In this document: positions 53,521-61,990 of the stretch, in pieces | Position numbering within the stretch: the first letter of the stretch is position 1 | Layout of the letters: every line of letters begins with the position of its first letter | Source: Erythrobacter sp. BLCC-B19 | GTDB lineage: Bacteria > Pseudomonadota > Alphaproteobacteria > Sphingomonadales > Sphingomonadaceae | Length of the DNA: 64,000 nt | NCBI RefSeq assembly: GCF_028621955.1 | Contig: NZ_CP117516.1 | Location: 1,448,001 to 1,512,000 of the forward strand | Direction of reading: 5' to 3' | The notes under the pieces: model-generated | The model's input: the letters and a program-made list of their open reading frames with translations, nothing else | The model's database searches: none | Told to the model about the DNA's origin: nothing | Made by a program: the position numbers and the translations under genes

Positions 53521-54168
53521 ATGCCCTCGTGTCGTCCGATCACACTCGCTGCCGCTGTCCTCGCTCTCGCTCTCGCCGCCTGTGCCGGGCCTGAGGCTGA
53601 AGCGCCCATTGCCGATGCCACCGCTTCGCCTGCGCCGGTGACCGAGAGCGCCTGGACGCTTGATCCGGCAGCCTCGCGCCTCGGCTATGTCAGCATCAAG
53701 GCGGGCGAGGTGGCCGAGAACAACCGTTTCGACACGCTCACCGGCAGCGTCGCGGCCGACGGCACGGCCAGCCTCGATATCGACCTTGCCTCGGTGAGCA
53801 CCGGGGTCGAAATCCGTAACGAGCGGATGCGCGACATCTTTTTCGCCGTAGCCGATAACCCCAAGGCGACTGTCACCGCCAAGCTCGATCCCAAGGCCTT
53901 TGCCGGGCTGGCAGTGGGCCAGTCGCTCACCCGCCCGCTTACGGCCAATGTCACGATCAAGGGCGCCAGCAGCGATGTCGCGACCGAGGTGCAAGTCACC
54001 CGCACCGCGGCCGACCGGGTGCTGGTGGTGCCGACCGCTCCGGTCATCATCTCGACCGATATGTTCGGCCTGACCGACGAACTGGGCGAATTGCGCGCGG
54101 CGGCGCAGCTGACCTCGATCACGCCCGCGGTGCCGGTTACCTTCACCCTCGTCTTCAGGCGCGGCTGA
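53521..54168 (+). CDS. YceI-family lipoprotein
   Basis: A 215-residue protein. The signal ends in lipobox LALAAC (Cys near residue 21), so it is lipid-anchored, then an Ala/Pro linker and a YceI beta-barrel domain starting WTLDPAASRLGYVSIKAGE, with FDTLTGSVAADG and NERMRDIFFAV. YceI proteins bind polyisoprenoid-like lipids in the periplasm. The ATG has no Shine-Dalgarno; CATATC lies 8 nt upstream and could be a -10 of a leaderless transcript. Confidence 0.87.
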   Translation: MPSCRPITLAAAVLALALAACAGPEAEAPIADATASPAPVTESAWTLDPAASRLGYVSIKAGEVAENNRFDTLTGSVAADGTASLDIDLASVSTGVEIRNERMRDIFFAVADNPKATVTAKLDPKAFAGLAVGQSLTRPLTANVTIKGASSDVATEVQVTRTAADRVLVVPTAPVIISTDMFGLTDELGELRAAAQLTSITPAVPVTFTLVFRRG

Positions 54169-54419
54169 CGGACTTTGCGTTGAATCAATGTGATAGGGCG
54201 CGGGTGGTGCCACAAGGAGCGTGCCGGGCGGATGGGCCAGCGCACCGATCCCACCGCTCCCCGCCGCCCGGCTCCCCGAGAATTCCATCAGCCTGACGCT
54301 ACGGCGCGCGAGCCTGCCGCGCCGACTCGCAAAAAGCGGGCTTGAAAGCACCGGCCAACTCGGCTTGTTTCCCGCGCAACACGCCCCTGTTGAGGGGGCT
54401 CGACGGGAGACGACACGCC

Positions 54420-55394
54420 ATGAAGACCGCGATCACCGAAATGTTCGGCATCGAACATCCCATCATTCAGGGCGGAATGCACTGGGTCGGCTTTGCCGAG
54501 ATGGCGGCGGCGGTGTCCAACGCGGGCGGGCTCGGGATCATCACCGGGCTGACGCAGGGCACGCCTGAAAAGCTGGCGAACGAGATCGCGCGCTGCAAGG
54601 ACATGACCGACAAGCCCTTCGGCGTGAACCTCACGATCCTCCCGACCCTGACTCCGCCCGACTATCCGGGGCTGGTCAAGGCGATCATCGACGGCGGGGT
54701 GAAGGTGGTCGAGACCGCGGGACGCAACCCGGTCGATCTGCTGCCGCCTCTGAAGGACGCCGGGATCAAGGTGATCCACAAGTGCACCTCGGTGCGCCAC
54801 AGCCTCAAGGCGCAGGAGATCGGCTGCGATGCGGTGAGCGTTGACGGGTTCGAATGCGGCGGGCACCCGGGCGAGGACGACGTGCCGAACTTCATCCTCC
54901 TGCCGCGCGCGGCTGACGAGCTGGAGATCCCCTTTGTCTCCAGCGGCGGGATGGCCGACGGGCGCAGCCTTGTCGCCAGCCTCGCGATGGGCGCGCAGGG
55001 GATGAACATGGGCACCCGCTTCATCGCCACCAAGGAAGCCCCGGTGCACGAGAACGTGAAGCAGGCGATCCTCGCCGCGAGCGAACTCGACACCCGCCTC
55101 GTCATGCGCCCGCTGCGCAACACCGAACGCGTGCTGACCAATGCAGCGGTCGAGCGGGTCATCGCCAAGGAGAAGGCGCTGGGTGATGCCATTACCTTCC
55201 AGGACATCGTCGAGGAGGTCGCGGGGGTCTATCCGCGCATCATGCAGAACGGCGAAATGGATCTGGGCGCGTGGAGCTGCGGGATGGTGGCCGGGCTGAT
55301 CCACGATATCCCGACCTGCCAGGAACTGATCGACCGCATCATGCTCCAGGCCGAGGAAATCATCGCCCGGATGCAGGCGATGGCCCGCGCCTGA
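54420..55394 (+). CDS. Nitronate monooxygenase family (2-nitropropane dioxygenase-like)
   Basis: A 324-residue FMN TIM-barrel enzyme. IEHPIIQGGMHWVGFAEMA opens the barrel; DGFECGGHPGEDDVPNFILL (about 140-160) contains the H-P-G active-site region, and VSSGGMADGRSLVASLAMGA and NMGTRFIATKEAPVH are the FMN phosphate-binding parts. It oxidises alkyl nitronates (propionate-3-nitronate) or acts as an enoyl reductase-like homologue. The 251-bp region upstream shows no gene I can support. Start ATG 54420 follows GGGAGA at 8-9 nt. Confidence 0.9.
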   Translation: MKTAITEMFGIEHPIIQGGMHWVGFAEMAAAVSNAGGLGIITGLTQGTPEKLANEIARCKDMTDKPFGVNLTILPTLTPPDYPGLVKAIIDGGVKVVETAGRNPVDLLPPLKDAGIKVIHKCTSVRHSLKAQEIGCDAVSVDGFECGGHPGEDDVPNFILLPRAADELEIPFVSSGGMADGRSLVASLAMGAQGMNMGTRFIATKEAPVHENVKQAILAASELDTRLVMRPLRNTERVLTNAAVERVIAKEKALGDAITFQDIVEEVAGVYPRIMQNGEMDLGAWSCGMVAGLIHDIPTCQELIDRIMLQAEEIIARMQAMARA

Positions 55395-55440
55395 CGCGCT
55401 GGCGCCGTCCAAACCTTTCCCGATTGTGACAAATCCGGCA

Positions 55441-55471
55441 CCGCTACCTAGGGCTTTTCCCTAGGTAGCGG
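55441..55471. repeat. Perfect 31-nt palindrome
   Basis: CCGCTACCTAGGG (55441-55453), CTTTT, CCCTAGGTAGCGG (55459-55471): arms match 13 of 13. It is 47 nt after the nitronate monooxygenase stop and 141 nt before the next gene. It may be a bidirectional terminator or a protein-binding site; no T-run follows on plus. Confidence 0.6.
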
Positions 55472-55611
55472 CCCGCATTACTGCAAGCCGCCGCATACGG
55501 CACGATTGCGCCCGCGTTGAGCCGATTCTGGAGGGGGTCGGCGGCGCAATTGGCTGTGTGATTTGGCGGGCTACGGGAGGCCTTCCGGATGGATTGGACG
55601 GGGAGGTTTGC

Positions 55612-56127
55612 ATGGTTCTTTTCGAGAGCCCGGCGATGCTGGGCGGTATCATTGTGGGTGTAGCAATGCTGGCCTGGACGCTGGGCCGCTGGCATAGCGG
55701 CGTGGCTGCCAGCGATGCGGCGGCGCGCCCCGCCCCGAAGGTCGAGCCGTCCCGGCCCGTCCCGGCGCCCGACAGCGCCGCTCCGGAAGCGGCGCGCGGC
55801 GTGGTCGTGATGTGCCAGCAGGCCGCGCGGGACGAGCGCCGGATCGCGGCGGCTACCGCGCGTTCGCTGGGCGAAATGCACGAGGAAATCGCCGCATACC
55901 GGCGTCAGGAACGGGTGCTTGCCGCTGCGCTCAGCGATGGGCTGCTGGTTGAACTCCTGCCCGCCCGGGCGCGGCATGAATGCCGCTATCTCGGCCTGAT
56001 CGGTCAGCCGACCTGTCCGATGTCCGAGGCCGAGGTTGCCGCCCAGAACTGTGCGACCGGCTGCACGGCAACGCGCAGACCCGAGGCTTACCCCTCGCCC
56101 GCGGCGTCTGCCTTGACGCGGGTGTAG
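55612..56127 (+). CDS. Hypothetical single-pass membrane protein
   Basis: A 171-residue protein: an N-terminal transmembrane helix (LGGIIVGVAMLAWTLGR, about 10-26), a Pro/Ala-rich segment, a predicted coiled coil (QQAARDERRIAAATARSLGE, about 80-110), and a Cys-containing C-terminus (CPMSEAEVAAQNCATGC). The start at 55612 is chosen for GGGGAGG 6 nt upstream; an earlier ATG exists. Its last 40 nt overlap the 3' end of the convergent exported-protein gene. No family recognised. Confidence 0.65.
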   Translation: MVLFESPAMLGGIIVGVAMLAWTLGRWHSGVAASDAAARPAPKVEPSRPVPAPDSAAPEAARGVVVMCQQAARDERRIAAATARSLGEMHEEIAAYRRQERVLAAALSDGLLVELLPARARHECRYLGLIGQPTCPMSEAEVAAQNCATGCTATRRPEAYPSPAASALTRV

Positions 56128-56552
56128 GGCACGAAGTCCTCGAAGAACACCGCGCCGGTGAACACGCCGAGATTGCGGTCGACCGTGGTGGTGATGTCGA
56201 GCCGGCACAGCTCGCTCGCGTTGAAGCGGTTGACGACCAGCGCGTCGTTATCGTCGATGCTCTCCGGGTTGCGGGTGCGCTGGACATAGATCGTCTCGCC
56301 CGAGCCATAGACATAGGCGGTGCGGTCGATGGTCTGCATCCGCTGGTTGGGAATGGTGCGGATACAGCGGACCGGCTCACCTGCGACACGGCCTTCGAGC
56401 AGCTTGGCAAGCCGCGCCTCGCCCTTGGTCAGCGGGGTTGCTTCCGCCTTGGCCTCGACATCGCCCGCCTCTTGCGCGGCGAGCGGATGGAGGGCGAGGC
56501 CGGTAGCAGCCGCCGCCAGCAGGGCCGAAGTCAGGATTGTTGCGCGTTTCAT
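56088..56552 (-). CDS. Hypothetical exported protein
   Basis: A 154-residue protein with a signal peptide (about 1-26, ending AAQEA). The central part GEPVRCIRTIPNQRMQTIDRT and TIYVQRTRNPESIDDND is conserved-looking with a Cys pair (CIRTI...CRLDI). I do not recognise the family. GGAG lies 9 nt upstream of ATG 56552. The 40-nt tail overlap with the convergent plus-strand gene means at least one C-terminus is constrained by both frames. Confidence 0.7.
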   Translation of the reverse strand: MKRATILTSALLAAAATGLALHPLAAQEAGDVEAKAEATPLTKGEARLAKLLEGRVAGEPVRCIRTIPNQRMQTIDRTAYVYGSGETIYVQRTRNPESIDDNDALVVNRFNASELCRLDITTTVDRNLGVFTGAVFFEDFVPYTRVKADAAGEG

Positions 56553-56627
56553 CACCGGTTGCTCCTTCACAACGCCTCCCCGCCCGCGCGGTCTGGCACA
56601 GGCGGGCTTAACCCGCGCTGACTCGGC

Positions 56628-57197
56628 TCAGTCGCGCTCCAGATCGACATTCATGCGTATCGATCCGTCCTCACGGTCGCGGATCAGCGTGATCGCAACA
56701 TCGAGCTCGACCTCTTCCTCGCGGTCGAGCGGATAGGACTGATCGTAATCGGCCAGCACCTCGCGGTTGCGCAGGTAATCGGCATAGGACGCGCCCGACC
56801 GCTCGGCCGCTTCGGTCAGTTCCTGTTCGGTATAGACCTTGGGTTCGTTGCGCTTGAGCGGGGTGGGAAGGCACGCCTCCAGCCGCCCCTTCAGGGTATC
56901 GAAGGCGCGCCGGGCGTCAGCTTCGGCGTCGGCTTCGAAGTTCCAGCCGCAGCTGATGTTGATCTCTTCGGCGGGGCCCCAAAGATCGCAATCCTTCGCC
57001 CCGCGCACCGCGTCAGCGGTGCCGTTCATGGTGACATCGAAGGTGCCCGCGCCGTTGAGGGTGGCGCCGATGCCCTTCAATCGCTTGGGATTTTCGGAAA
57101 GCAGCGCTCCGATCACCGGGCATGGCCCGGCCGCCTCGACCGCGCCGGGCAGCAGCACCAGCGCAGCGAGCGCCAGCGCCTTAATGCGCGCCCGCAT
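56628..57197 (-). CDS. Hypothetical exported protein
   Basis: A 189-residue protein with a signal peptide (about 1-22, ending VEA-AG). The mature chain has CPVIGALLSENPKRLKGIG, a Cys-rich DCDLWGPAEEINISCGW and an acidic C-terminal half with PLDREEEVELDVAITLIRD. Not a family I recognise. Its start overlaps the end of the zinc-finger gene by 17 nt, so translation is likely coupled, placing a cytoplasmic zinc-finger protein and an exported protein in one mRNA. Confidence 0.68.
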   Translation of the reverse strand: MRARIKALALAALVLLPGAVEAAGPCPVIGALLSENPKRLKGIGATLNGAGTFDVTMNGTADAVRGAKDCDLWGPAEEINISCGWNFEADAEADARRAFDTLKGRLEACLPTPLKRNEPKVYTEQELTEAAERSGASYADYLRNREVLADYDQSYPLDREEEVELDVAITLIRDREDGSIRMNVDLERD

Positions 57198-57441
57198 CGG
57201 CCCCGGCGGCGATATCGGGCAGGCCCGCCTGCACCGCGCCGTCCGCCGGCCCGCCGCGCAGCACGAAGCGCCGGTCGCAATAGCCGCAATCGACATAGCC
57301 GTGCTCGTCGATCTCGAGGAACACGCGCGGATGGCCAAGTGCGGCGGGGCGATAGCCCTTGCCGCCGCGGATGCCGCTGGCCCCGTCGCAAGAGACGCGG
57401 CGGGTATCGACCAGCAGGACTTCAGGAGGAGGAATGCTCAT
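57181..57441 (-). CDS. Zinc-finger (CHCC) domain protein, NDUFS6-like
   Basis: An 86-residue small protein with HPRVFLEIDEHGYVDCGYCDRRFVLRGG (about 36-63), the H-x(n)-C-x2-C zinc ribbon of the CHCC family that in mitochondria is complex-I accessory subunit NDUFS6. In alphaproteobacteria such proteins are short, soluble and associated with NADH dehydrogenase. The start has its own leaderless-type promoter divergent from the ABC gene. The last 40 residues are Ala/Gly-rich. Confidence 0.82.
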   Translation of the reverse strand: MSIPPPEVLLVDTRRVSCDGASGIRGGKGYRPAALGHPRVFLEIDEHGYVDCGYCDRRFVLRGGPADGAVQAGLPDIAAGADAGAH

Positions 57442-57447
57442 GCCCCG

Positions 57448-57476
57448 CCGATACAATCCTGCAAGCCCGAGCGCAA
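57448..57476 (-). promoter_or_regulatory. Promoter of the zinc-finger gene
   Basis: Minus strand TTGCGC (57471-57476), 17 nt, TATCGG (57448-57453), 6 nt to ATG 57441. Its -35 directly abuts the -35 of the divergent ABC promoter. Confidence 0.45.
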
Positions 57477-57504
57477 TTGCCTTCCCCGCCCCAGCGCCCT
57501 AGGG
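57477..57504 (+). promoter_or_regulatory. Promoter of the ABC ATPase gene
   Basis: TTGCCT (57477-57482), 16 nt, CTAGGG (57499-57504), 8 nt to ATG 57513. Back to back with the zinc-finger promoter. Confidence 0.45.
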
Positions 57505-57512
57505 CTGGCGCC

Positions 57513-58457
57513 ATGCCTGCCGAACCCGCGATCCGCATCGACAACCTCGTCAAACGCTATGCTCCAGCTAAGGGTGCCAAGGGCACCGTGACCGAGGGCA
57601 AGCTGGCGCTGGGCGGGGTGAGCTTCGATGTGCCTGAAGGTTCGATCTTCGGGCTGCTCGGCCCCAATGGCGCGGGCAAATCGACGCTGATCAATATTCT
57701 CGCCGGGCTGGTCAACAAGACCTCCGGCTCGGCCGAGATCTGGGGTTTCGACATTGATCGCGACCGGCGCAATGCCAGCCGCTCGATCGGGATCGTGCCG
57801 CAGGAAATCGTGTTCGACCCGTTCTTCACCCCCTTCGAGGTGCTGGAGAATCAGGCAGGGTTCTACGGCATTCCCGCCGCGCTGCGCCGGTCAGAGGCGC
57901 TGCTTGAGGCGGTGCGCCTCGCCGACAAGCGCAATGCCTATGCCCGCACCCTGTCAGGCGGCATGAAGCGGCGGCTGCTGGTGGCCAAGGCGATGGTGCA
58001 CAGCCCGCCCATTCTGGTGCTGGATGAACCCACCGCCGGGGTCGATGTCGATCTGCGCCGCCAATTGTGGGAGCTGGTCAGCGAGCTGAACCGCGAGGGC
58101 GTGACCGTGGTGCTCACCACCCACTATCTCGAAGAGGCCGAGGAGCTGTGCGACCGCATCGCCATCATCAACCACGGCCAGCTGATCGCCAACAAGCCGA
58201 CCCGCGAGCTGGTGGACATGGCGCGCGAGAAGATCGTCGCTGTCACCACCGCCGATGATCTCGCCGCCCCGCCCGCGCATGAAGCGTTTGCCAAGGTCGA
58301 ATGGGACGGGGCGCAGGGGGTCGAGATCACCTATGACAAGGACCGCCTCAGCGCCGGGCAGGTGCTCGCGATCCTTCAGCAACAGGGCGTGAGCGTGGAG
58401 GATGTCACCACCCGCGAGGCCGATCTGGAAGATGTCTTCGTTCAGCTGACGGCCTAG
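57513..58457 (+). CDS. ABC transporter ATP-binding protein (ABC-2 / drug-type)
   Basis: A 314-residue ATPase. Walker A GPNGAGKST (about 50-58), Q-loop PQEIVFDPFFTPFEV, signature LSGGMKRRLLVAKAMV (about 147-162), Walker B ILVLDEPTAGVD, and the H-loop LTTHYLEEAEEL match the DrrA/CcmA-like exporters. The C-terminal 80 residues form the extra domain common in that group. No permease gene follows: the next is a small CxxC gene and nadB, so the partner ABC-2 membrane protein must be elsewhere. Confidence 0.88.
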   Translation: MPAEPAIRIDNLVKRYAPAKGAKGTVTEGKLALGGVSFDVPEGSIFGLLGPNGAGKSTLINILAGLVNKTSGSAEIWGFDIDRDRRNASRSIGIVPQEIVFDPFFTPFEVLENQAGFYGIPAALRRSEALLEAVRLADKRNAYARTLSGGMKRRLLVAKAMVHSPPILVLDEPTAGVDVDLRRQLWELVSELNREGVTVVLTTHYLEEAEELCDRIAIINHGQLIANKPTRELVDMAREKIVAVTTADDLAAPPAHEAFAKVEWDGAQGVEITYDKDRLSAGQVLAILQQQGVSVEDVTTREADLEDVFVQLTA

Positions 58458-58473
58458 CGCCGCCTGCGGCCGC

Positions 58474-58674
58474 TCAGGTCGGGGTCGGGGTCGGCGCGCC
58501 GTGCTGACCGTCGGCAGCGCTGCCGCGCTTGCGCCAGTTGCGATGGCCATGCCGTTCGATCGGCACACCGCAATGACGGCAATTGCCGACATAGGCCCGG
58601 CCATTCCACGTGACATCACGGCGCAGCGGCTGGTGCTGGTTGAGCCCGCAAGCGATGGAAGACAGCAATGACAT
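58474..58674 (-). CDS. Small CxxC protein
   Basis: A 66-residue protein with a conserved-looking core GLNQHQPLRRDVTWNGRAY and VGNCRHCGVPIERHGHRNWR: a C-x2-C plus His groups suggest a zinc site. Downstream it is Gly/Thr/Pro-rich. It ends 17 nt from the ABC gene stop on the opposite strand (convergent). I do not know the family; the start at 58674 is the only in-frame ATG near the conserved region. Confidence 0.55.
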   Translation of the reverse strand: MSLLSSIACGLNQHQPLRRDVTWNGRAYVGNCRHCGVPIERHGHRNWRKRGSAADGQHGAPTPTPT

Positions 58675-58881
58675 CGAATACCGACCCGCGAGAGAGGAAC
58701 ATTGATTGATCGCGCCCCGCGCCACCCTTCCGCCTCGTCGCTTGCGGACGATTCGCGGTTACGTGACAGGCGGTCAGGCATCTGCGCCCTTCGCGACGAA
58801 TTGGCCCTAAGTCATTTGCCTTAAGCGCGTGTGACAGGCATCGCCCTTGCAGGCGGAAAATTTGCGCGCCATGGCGCAGAT

Positions 58882-60522
58882 ATGGCGATGGACACAGCAT
58901 TCCAACCTTCGGGCCAGACTGCCGGACAGGCACCCGGCGAGATGCCGGCGCAGGATGTCCTCGTGATCGGCTCGGGCGCGGCGGGGCTCACGGCGGCGCT
59001 GGCGCTGGCGGAGCATTGCCGGGTGCTGGTGCTGGCCAAGGGCTCGCTGACCGGCGGGTCAACCGCCTGGGCGCAGGGCGGGATCGCCGCCGTGCTCGAT
59101 GCGGGCGACACTTTCGACAACCACGTGCGCGACACGATGGTGGCAGGCGCAGGCCTCAACGACCTTGCCACGGTCGAATTCGTGATCGAGCGCGCACCCG
59201 CCTCGATCGACCGGCTGTGCGAATTGGGCGTGCCGTTCAACCGTGAGAGCGGCGACTTGCATCTCACCCGCGAGGGCGGCCATTCGCACCGCCGCATCGT
59301 CCATGTCGACGACGCGACCGGCTGGGCGGTGCAATCGGCCTTGCTGAAAGCCGCCGAGGCGCATCCCAACATCACCCTCCTGCCCGGGCGCACCTGCATC
59401 GACTTCATCACTGACCGCCACCGCGAGCAATTCTCTGCCGCGGGCCGCGTGTGGGGCGTCTATGCGCTCGACGAGGCGAGCGGGCGGGTCGAGCGCCACA
59501 CCGCCCGCGCGACGATCCTCGCCACGGGAGGCGCCGGGCGCGTCTACCAGTTCTCCACCGCCCCGCGCGGCGCGACGGGGGACGGGATCGCGATGGCGTG
59601 GCGGGCAGGCGCGCGGGTCTCCAACATGGAGATGATGCAGTTCCACCCGACCTGCCTCTACCACCTCGACGTCAAGAACTTCCTCATCACCGAGGCCGTG
59701 CGCGGCGAGGGCGGGCGGCTCATCAACCCGCGCACCGGCAAGCGCTTCATGGAGTATTACGACCCCGAGCGGATGGAGCTTGCGCCGCGTGATGTGGTGG
59801 CAAGGGCGATCGACGCCGAGATCAAGCGCTTCGGCCTCGATTACGTCCACCTCGACATCAGCCACGAAGACCCGGCGTTCGTGAAGGGCCACTTCCCGAC
59901 CATCTACGACAAGCTGATCGGCCTCGGGATCGACATGACGACACAGCCGATCCCGGTCGTCCCCGCGCAGCACTATACCTGCGGTGGGGTGGTCGTCGGC
60001 CTCGACGCGCGCACCGACATCCCGGGCCTGTGGGCGGCGGGCGAGTGCACCGAAAGCGGCCTCCACGGGGCGAACCGGCTGGCGTCGAACAGCCTGCTCG
60101 AATGTTTCGTTTTCGGTGAAGCGGCAGCGCAGGACATTCTGGCGCGCTGGGACACTCTGGAAGCGCCCCCCGCGATCCTGCCGTGGGACGAAAGCCGCGT
60201 GACCGATTCCGACGAGGAAGTCGTCATCAAGCAGAACTGGACCGAAATCCGCCGCTTCATGTGGAACTACGTCGGCATCGTGCGCACCACCAAGCGCCTG
60301 GAACGCGCGGCGAGCCGCATCGAGCTGCTCAAGCGCGAGGTCGAGGACTACTACGGCGCCTTCCGCGTGACGACCGACCTGATCGAACTGCGCAACCTGC
60401 TCCAGTCCGCCGAGCTGATCGTGCAATCGGCGCTCCGCCGCAAGGAGAGCCGGGGGCTGCACTACACGCTCGATTACCCCGAGCTGGCGGACGAGGCGAA
60501 GGATACGGTGCTGGTGCCGTGA
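58882..60522 (+). CDS. nadB: L-aspartate oxidase
   Basis: A 546-residue FAD enzyme of de novo NAD synthesis that makes iminoaspartate. VLVIGSGAAGLTAALALAEH (about 27-46) is the FAD dinucleotide fold; TAWAQGGIAAVLDAGDTF, the HPTCLYHLD and RGEGGRL regions, and the Arg/His substrate cluster HGANRLASNSLLE (about 394) are standard NadB. The C-terminal helical domain follows. The start could also be GTG 58831; ATG 58882 is nearer the FAD fold. nadA and nadC are not next to it. Its stop overlaps the next GTG by 4 nt. Confidence 0.94.
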   Translation: MAMDTAFQPSGQTAGQAPGEMPAQDVLVIGSGAAGLTAALALAEHCRVLVLAKGSLTGGSTAWAQGGIAAVLDAGDTFDNHVRDTMVAGAGLNDLATVEFVIERAPASIDRLCELGVPFNRESGDLHLTREGGHSHRRIVHVDDATGWAVQSALLKAAEAHPNITLLPGRTCIDFITDRHREQFSAAGRVWGVYALDEASGRVERHTARATILATGGAGRVYQFSTAPRGATGDGIAMAWRAGARVSNMEMMQFHPTCLYHLDVKNFLITEAVRGEGGRLINPRTGKRFMEYYDPERMELAPRDVVARAIDAEIKRFGLDYVHLDISHEDPAFVKGHFPTIYDKLIGLGIDMTTQPIPVVPAQHYTCGGVVVGLDARTDIPGLWAAGECTESGLHGANRLASNSLLECFVFGEAAAQDILARWDTLEAPPAILPWDESRVTDSDEEVVIKQNWTEIRRFMWNYVGIVRTTKRLERAASRIELLKREVEDYYGAFRVTTDLIELRNLLQSAELIVQSALRRKESRGLHYTLDYPELADEAKDTVLVP

Positions 60523-60968
60523 GGGAGACCGGTGGCCCGATCCTCCATTGCCTGTGCGGCGGGGTCGAGGTTCGCCTTTCCAGCCTGCCCGAGACCGTCG
60601 GCGTCTGCCACTGCGCGATATGCCGCCGCTGGACCTCCGGGCCGTGGATGGCAGTTCAGGCTCCGGGAAGCGCGATCACCGGCGATACCCTCGTTATCTA
60701 CAGCTCCTCGCAATTTGCCGAGCGCGGCTTCTGTTCACGCTGCGGGAGCCATATCTTTCACAGGCCCAAGGATGGCCCGGAGCTTGCCATTTCGGCGGGG
60801 CTGCTGCCGGACGGTCAATTCACGATCACGCGTGAAATCTTCCACGATGCCAAGCCTTTGTGGTATCGGTTCGACGCCAATTCGCGCAAGCGCGGCGCAC
60901 TGGGCATGGCGCTGGAATGGGGGCCGAAGCTGGCATGGCGACGGTTGGCAAGGCTCTGGCGCGGTTGA
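60519..60968 (+). CDS. GFA-family (CENP-V fold) zinc protein
   Basis: A 149-residue protein with paired Cys: HCLCGGV near the start, VCHCAICRRWTSGPW (about 35-50), and FCSRCGSHIF, the CxC...CxxC...CxxC zinc-binding pattern of the GFA superfamily. Family name derives from glutathione-dependent formaldehyde activation, but most members are unproven. It starts with GTG overlapping the nadB stop (GTGA), so translation is coupled. Basic C-terminus. Confidence 0.82.
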   Translation: MRETGGPILHCLCGGVEVRLSSLPETVGVCHCAICRRWTSGPWMAVQAPGSAITGDTLVIYSSSQFAERGFCSRCGSHIFHRPKDGPELAISAGLLPDGQFTITREIFHDAKPLWYRFDANSRKRGALGMALEWGPKLAWRRLARLWRG

Positions 60969-61018
60969 TGCCCGTATGTCCACCCGACGTTCAGGTGAGA
61001 CGAAATATCCGCCTTGTC

Positions 61019-61960
61019 ATGATGAACCGCGCGAAATTCCTCATCTCTGTCCTGCCGGTCGTGTTGGCGGCAGCAACGCCCCTCGCAGCCCAAGACGCTC
61101 CCCCGGAATCCGAAAACGCAATCGTCGTTACCGCCCAGCGTTCGGGTGCGCCGATGTGGACCGTGACCACTGCTACCGGCACCGTGATCCTCGTCGGCGA
61201 GATCCGGGCGATTCCGAAGACCACGCCGTGGGAACCTGCGCGCCTCGAAGAAGCCACCCGCGCGGCTGACCGCGTGATCCTCGGCGCGCGGCCCAAGGTT
61301 TCGCCGGGGGATGTGTTCCGGCTGATGTTCTCGGGCGGCAAGCTCACCAAGCTGCCGGACAAGACCGTGGCGAGCGAATATCTGACGCCCGATCAGTGGG
61401 CGCGGCTTGCGGCGCTGGGCACCGCGCATGACGAGGATTATTCGCGCCAATCTTTCCTGCTCACTTCCTTCGAGATGCTGCGCAAGGAGTTGCGCTTCAA
61501 CAAGGACACCGCGCGCGAGCCTGCTGACGTGGTGAAGGACGCCGCCGAAAAGGCCGACATCGCCATCACCCGCGCTGCGACGCTGCGGGGCGAGGACGTG
61601 ATCGACAATCTCTTCGAAGCGCCCCCCACCGCCCACATCCCCTGCCTCACCGCGGCAATGGACGCGGTCGAGGCCGGCCCGCAGATCGTCGAAGAGCGCG
61701 CCACCAACTGGCGGCGCTTCAAGATTCCCGCCGTGATGAACAACCCGCTCGAAGCCGCATTGGGCCAGTGCTGGCCCTGGGCGGACGAGACTTTGGGCAG
61801 TGAATTGAGGACGATCTGGGTCGATCGCGTCACCGAGGCGAGCGCGGCAAAGGGCACCACGCTGGCGGTCGTGCCGCTAAGGGTGTTGGCGGAAAGCGGC
61901 GGGGTGCTTGACCAATTGGACGCGCGCGGCTTCGATATCGCCGGACCCCCGTGGAAGTGA
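61019..61960 (+). CDS. TraB/GumN-fold protein lacking the conserved histidines
   Basis: A 313-residue exported protein: signal peptide (about 1-24, ending LAAQD), then a TraB/GumN (TIKI) domain recognised by PMWTVTTATGTVILVGEI near the start and the LDARGFDI end. The two hallmark histidine motifs (G-T-x-H near the N-terminus and G-x-G/N-H before the C-terminus) are here LVGEIRAIP and VVPLRVLAE, so both His are missing. It is therefore probably a non-catalytic member. A pair of Met codons at 61019/61022 starts the frame. Confidence 0.75.
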   Translation: MMNRAKFLISVLPVVLAAATPLAAQDAPPESENAIVVTAQRSGAPMWTVTTATGTVILVGEIRAIPKTTPWEPARLEEATRAADRVILGARPKVSPGDVFRLMFSGGKLTKLPDKTVASEYLTPDQWARLAALGTAHDEDYSRQSFLLTSFEMLRKELRFNKDTAREPADVVKDAAEKADIAITRAATLRGEDVIDNLFEAPPTAHIPCLTAAMDAVEAGPQIVEERATNWRRFKIPAVMNNPLEAALGQCWPWADETLGSELRTIWVDRVTEASAAKGTTLAVVPLRVLAESGGVLDQLDARGFDIAGPPWK

Positions 61961-61990
61961 CCATGCGGGCCTGAGAGGATCAAGCCGCCC

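Noticed and set aside
54232..54345. Plus-strand 37-codon frame in the gap before the nitronate monooxygenase gene
   Set aside because: Pro/Arg/Ala-rich composition, AAGGAG too far from the ATG, no neighbour coupling; not distinguishable from chance.
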